Below, one piece after another: positions 62,149 to 64,000 of a stretch of 64,000 nucleotides of DNA; position 1 is the first letter of the stretch, and every line of letters begins with the position of its first letter. Under the pieces are notes generated by a model. It saw only the letters and a list, made by a program, of their open reading frames with translations, searched no databases and was not told the DNA's origin. The DNA comes from CBDFGQ01 sp965247295. Lineage in GTDB: Bacteria; Chloroflexota; Dehalococcoidia; Lucifugimonadales; JAGWBF01. The stretch spans positions 897,062 through 961,061 of the forward strand of contig CBDFGQ010000008.1 in the NCBI GenBank assembly GCA_965247295.1, written 5' to 3'. The position numbers and the translations under genes are program-made.

Positions 62149-64000
62149 AAGAACGCCTGAAACGGCTTCTACAAAGCGGCTCTCGTATCTCCACCCAACT
62201 CCACTTGGCTATCTGGGGAGCGGTGTCCCTGACCGTATGCGCCAGCCTGGTGGGCTGGTTATCGTTCAACCGGGTAGGAAATGTACAGAGCCGTGTGAAT
62301 GAGGGCAGTATCCCGGATATTGTGGCCGCGTTCGAGGTGGCCCAGTACAGCGGCATACTGGCGGCCGCGGCCCCACGCCTGACGACCGCCGTGACAGAGG
62401 AAGAGTTTGACCAGGTGGCCCTCAGCATCGATAAGGCATACAGGGATTTTGAGCAGCAGTTGGCCCTTTTGGAGGAGGGGAACGCAGGGGATGAGAGCTT
62501 TGCCAGGATTCGCGCCCACGTCGACAATCTGGATTTTAACATCGAGGCCATCAAGGAGGAGACCCGCGAGTCCTTTGCACTGACTGTGGGTAGCGAAGCC
62601 CTCGGAGCCGAGTTGGCGGAACTACGAGCTCAGTTGGACGGCATCGTCGTTCCTGCAATCGACGACCAGCTTTACTACACAATGACTGGTTATCGCAACC
62701 TTCTGGAGCCTCCGGTGTCGCGCTCGGAACATTTCTCGGAGGAGGAGTTCGGCCGCTACCGGCATCTGGCTCAATTGCAGGTGGACGGCAACATTGCGGT
62801 GGAGCTTTTGGCAACCGCCTTCACTCTTTCGGAGGCGTCGCTGATCGAGCCGCTGCGGGAGCGGTTCGAGGCTGCCGCCAGCCGCATAGAGCAGATCCTC
62901 GCAGCTCTGGAAGAATCCCAGCTACGGGCCGAATTGTCCCCCATATTCACCAGACTGTTCAAGTTGGGAATTGGGGAGGGAAGCGGCTTTGACTTGCTAG
63001 CCCAGCGGCTGACCCTGGCGGAGAGTCAACAGGACCTGGTAGTGAGCAACCGCGACATCGCCGTTGACTTGGTGGAGGATGTGAACGGGCTGGTGAACAC
63101 GGCCCGTGCCCGTGCACAGGTGGCGACCCAAGCTTCAAGTGACGCGATATTGACGGGTCGCACTCTCCTTCTGGCCATTAGCAGCATAAGCGTTGCCGGT
63201 GCTCTGCTCATCGCCTGGCTTTTCGTGGGGCGGATACTAGTGCGTCGCCTGAAACTAATATCGGATTGGATGCGGCGCATGGCTGAGGGCGACCTTGAGG
63301 CCACAGTAAAGATCGAGGGTCGGGATGAGGTGGCCGAAATGGCTGCTGCTTTGGAGGTCTTCCGTCGTCATGCTCTAGAGGTCCAACGTTTGAATCTGGT
63401 GGAAAAGCTAGCGGACGAGCTGAAAGGCAAGAACGAGGAACTTGAGGTTGTGCTGGAGGACCTACGCTTGGCGCAGGATCAGATTGTCATGCGCGAAAAG
63501 CTGGCAGCTCTGGGTGAGCTGACGGCGGGGGTAGCCCACGAGATACGGAACCCGTTGAACTTCGTCAACAACTTCTCCGAGGTTTCGGAAGAGCTGGTCA
63601 AGGAACTGCAAGAAGTCCTAAAGGAAGATGGCGCGACGCTAACCGACGAACAGAGAGGGCTGCTTGAAGACATCTTCGGAGACTTGAGCGACAATCTGGG
63701 ACGCATCCGGTCCCACGGGGAACGGGCTAACCGCATCGTCCAGGGCATGCTTCAGATGGGTAGAGACTCGGGTGAGGTGCGGGCTACCAACATCAACAAT
63801 CTCCTCGACGAACACGCGCGCCTGGCTTACCACAGCGCTCGGGCCTCCGACCCAAATTTCCAGTTGGACCTGCAGCAGGACTTCGACCTGGAGATGGGCG
63901 AACTTGAAGTAATTCCCCAGGACTTGGGGCGGGTCTTTCTGAACATAGTGAGCAACGCCTGCTATGCCACCGACGAGAAGCGCCGCTCAGTCACAGAGGC
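62145..64000 (+). CDS. sensor histidine kinase (partial, runs off the window)
   Basis: The 618 codons seen start with GTG 62145, overlapping the previous stop by GTGA. Residues 21-43 form a first membrane helix (LHLAIWGAVSLTVCASLVGW). Residues 44-335 are an extracytoplasmic helical domain, mostly coiled. A second helix (LLLAISSISVAGALLIAWLF) is near residue 340-360, followed by a HAMP segment with RMAEGDLEATVKIEGRDEVA. The HisKA box is ELTAGVAHEIRNPLNFVNNF with His465, and the N-box starts NIVSNACYA near residue 600. G boxes lie beyond the window. The large periplasmic domain probably contacts the binding protein encoded just before it. Confidence 0.92.
   Translation, partial: MKERLKRLLQSGSRISTQLHLAIWGAVSLTVCASLVGWLSFNRVGNVQSRVNEGSIPDIVAAFEVAQYSGILAAAAPRLTTAVTEEEFDQVALSIDKAYRDFEQQLALLEEGNAGDESFARIRAHVDNLDFNIEAIKEETRESFALTVGSEALGAELAELRAQLDGIVVPAIDDQLYYTMTGYRNLLEPPVSRSEHFSEEEFGRYRHLAQLQVDGNIAVELLATAFTLSEASLIEPLRERFEAAASRIEQILAALEESQLRAELSPIFTRLFKLGIGEGSGFDLLAQRLTLAESQQDLVVSNRDIAVDLVEDVNGLVNTARARAQVATQASSDAILTGRTLLLAISSISVAGALLIAWLFVGRILVRRLKLISDWMRRMAEGDLEATVKIEGRDEVAEMAAALEVFRRHALEVQRLNLVEKLADELKGKNEELEVVLEDLRLAQDQIVMREKLAALGELTAGVAHEIRNPLNFVNNFSEVSEELVKELQEVLKEDGATLTDEQRGLLEDIFGDLSDNLGRIRSHGERANRIVQGMLQMGRDSGEVRATNINNLLDEHARLAYHSARASDPNFQLDLQQDFDLEMGELEVIPQDLGRVFLNIVSNACYATDEKRRSVTE

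Overview
The window looks like a piece of a GC-rich, free-living bacterial chromosome. Molybdenum hydroxylases, an LLM-class flavin oxidoreductase, a GMC oxidoreductase, a LIV-type ABC importer, plant-type LRR and SIMPL lipoproteins, and heavy IS invasion together resemble Chloroflexota (Dehalococcoidia/SAR202-like). That assignment is inferred from gene families only. No rRNA or tRNA was found.

Layout. 1-7.5 kb is an oxidative cluster on the + strand: GMC oxidoreductase, gluconate-2-dehydrogenase subunit 3-like partner, a three-subunit molybdenum hydroxylase (FeS, Mo, FAD) and an LLM flavin oxidoreductase. 7.6-8.2 kb holds two small minus-strand genes, one resembling the NHLP/Nif11-type leader peptides. 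8.2-12.2 kb is a nested IS3-family pair plus a decayed winged-helix gene. 12.2-17 kb has a frameshifted LRR lipoprotein and a circularly permuted ATP-grasp / alpha-E / transglutaminase operon whose transglutaminase is dead. 17-23.4 kb is an IS graveyard (IS481 split by IS1380, two IS3-family elements) with two truncated host genes. 23.4-26.6 kb carries two coupled lipoproteins. 28.4-33.3 kb is a complete branched-chain amino-acid-type ABC importer. 35.6-37.9 kb is a lipoprotein with three tandem SIMPL domains. 38-48.2 kb is mostly IS elements inserted into host genes and into each other. 48.2-53.4 kb holds a decayed N6-adenine methylase, a VapBC-like module and a second decayed winged-helix gene. 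53.6-58.4 kb contains an intact IS256 element, a membrane-tethered HTH protein, an unusual array of TGTACC motifs, a RelE/XRE module, a truncated serine recombinase and further IS fragments. 58.6-64 kb is an intact signalling operon: STAS protein, response regulator/PP2C phosphatase, anti-sigma-type ATPase, membrane-anchored periplasmic-binding protein and sensor histidine kinase (running off the end).

How the parts work together. The first cluster can plausibly oxidise an alcohol to an aldehyde (GMC) and the aldehyde to an acid (Mo hydroxylase). The last operon reads as a ligand-sensing partner-switching cascade: binding protein to kinase to response regulator/phosphatase to STAS/anti-sigma pair. 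Its last four genes are joined by 4-base stop/start overlaps.

The middle 50 kb records recent turnover. At least seven IS types are present (IS3 family in several groups, IS256 twice, IS1380, IS481), several in identical copies. Many host genes show small slipped-strand lesions: a 179-bp tandem duplication, a 7-bp tandem duplication, an 11-bp deletion between direct repeats, single-base frameshifts and in-frame stops. IS labels A to F used in the entries are local names for this window.
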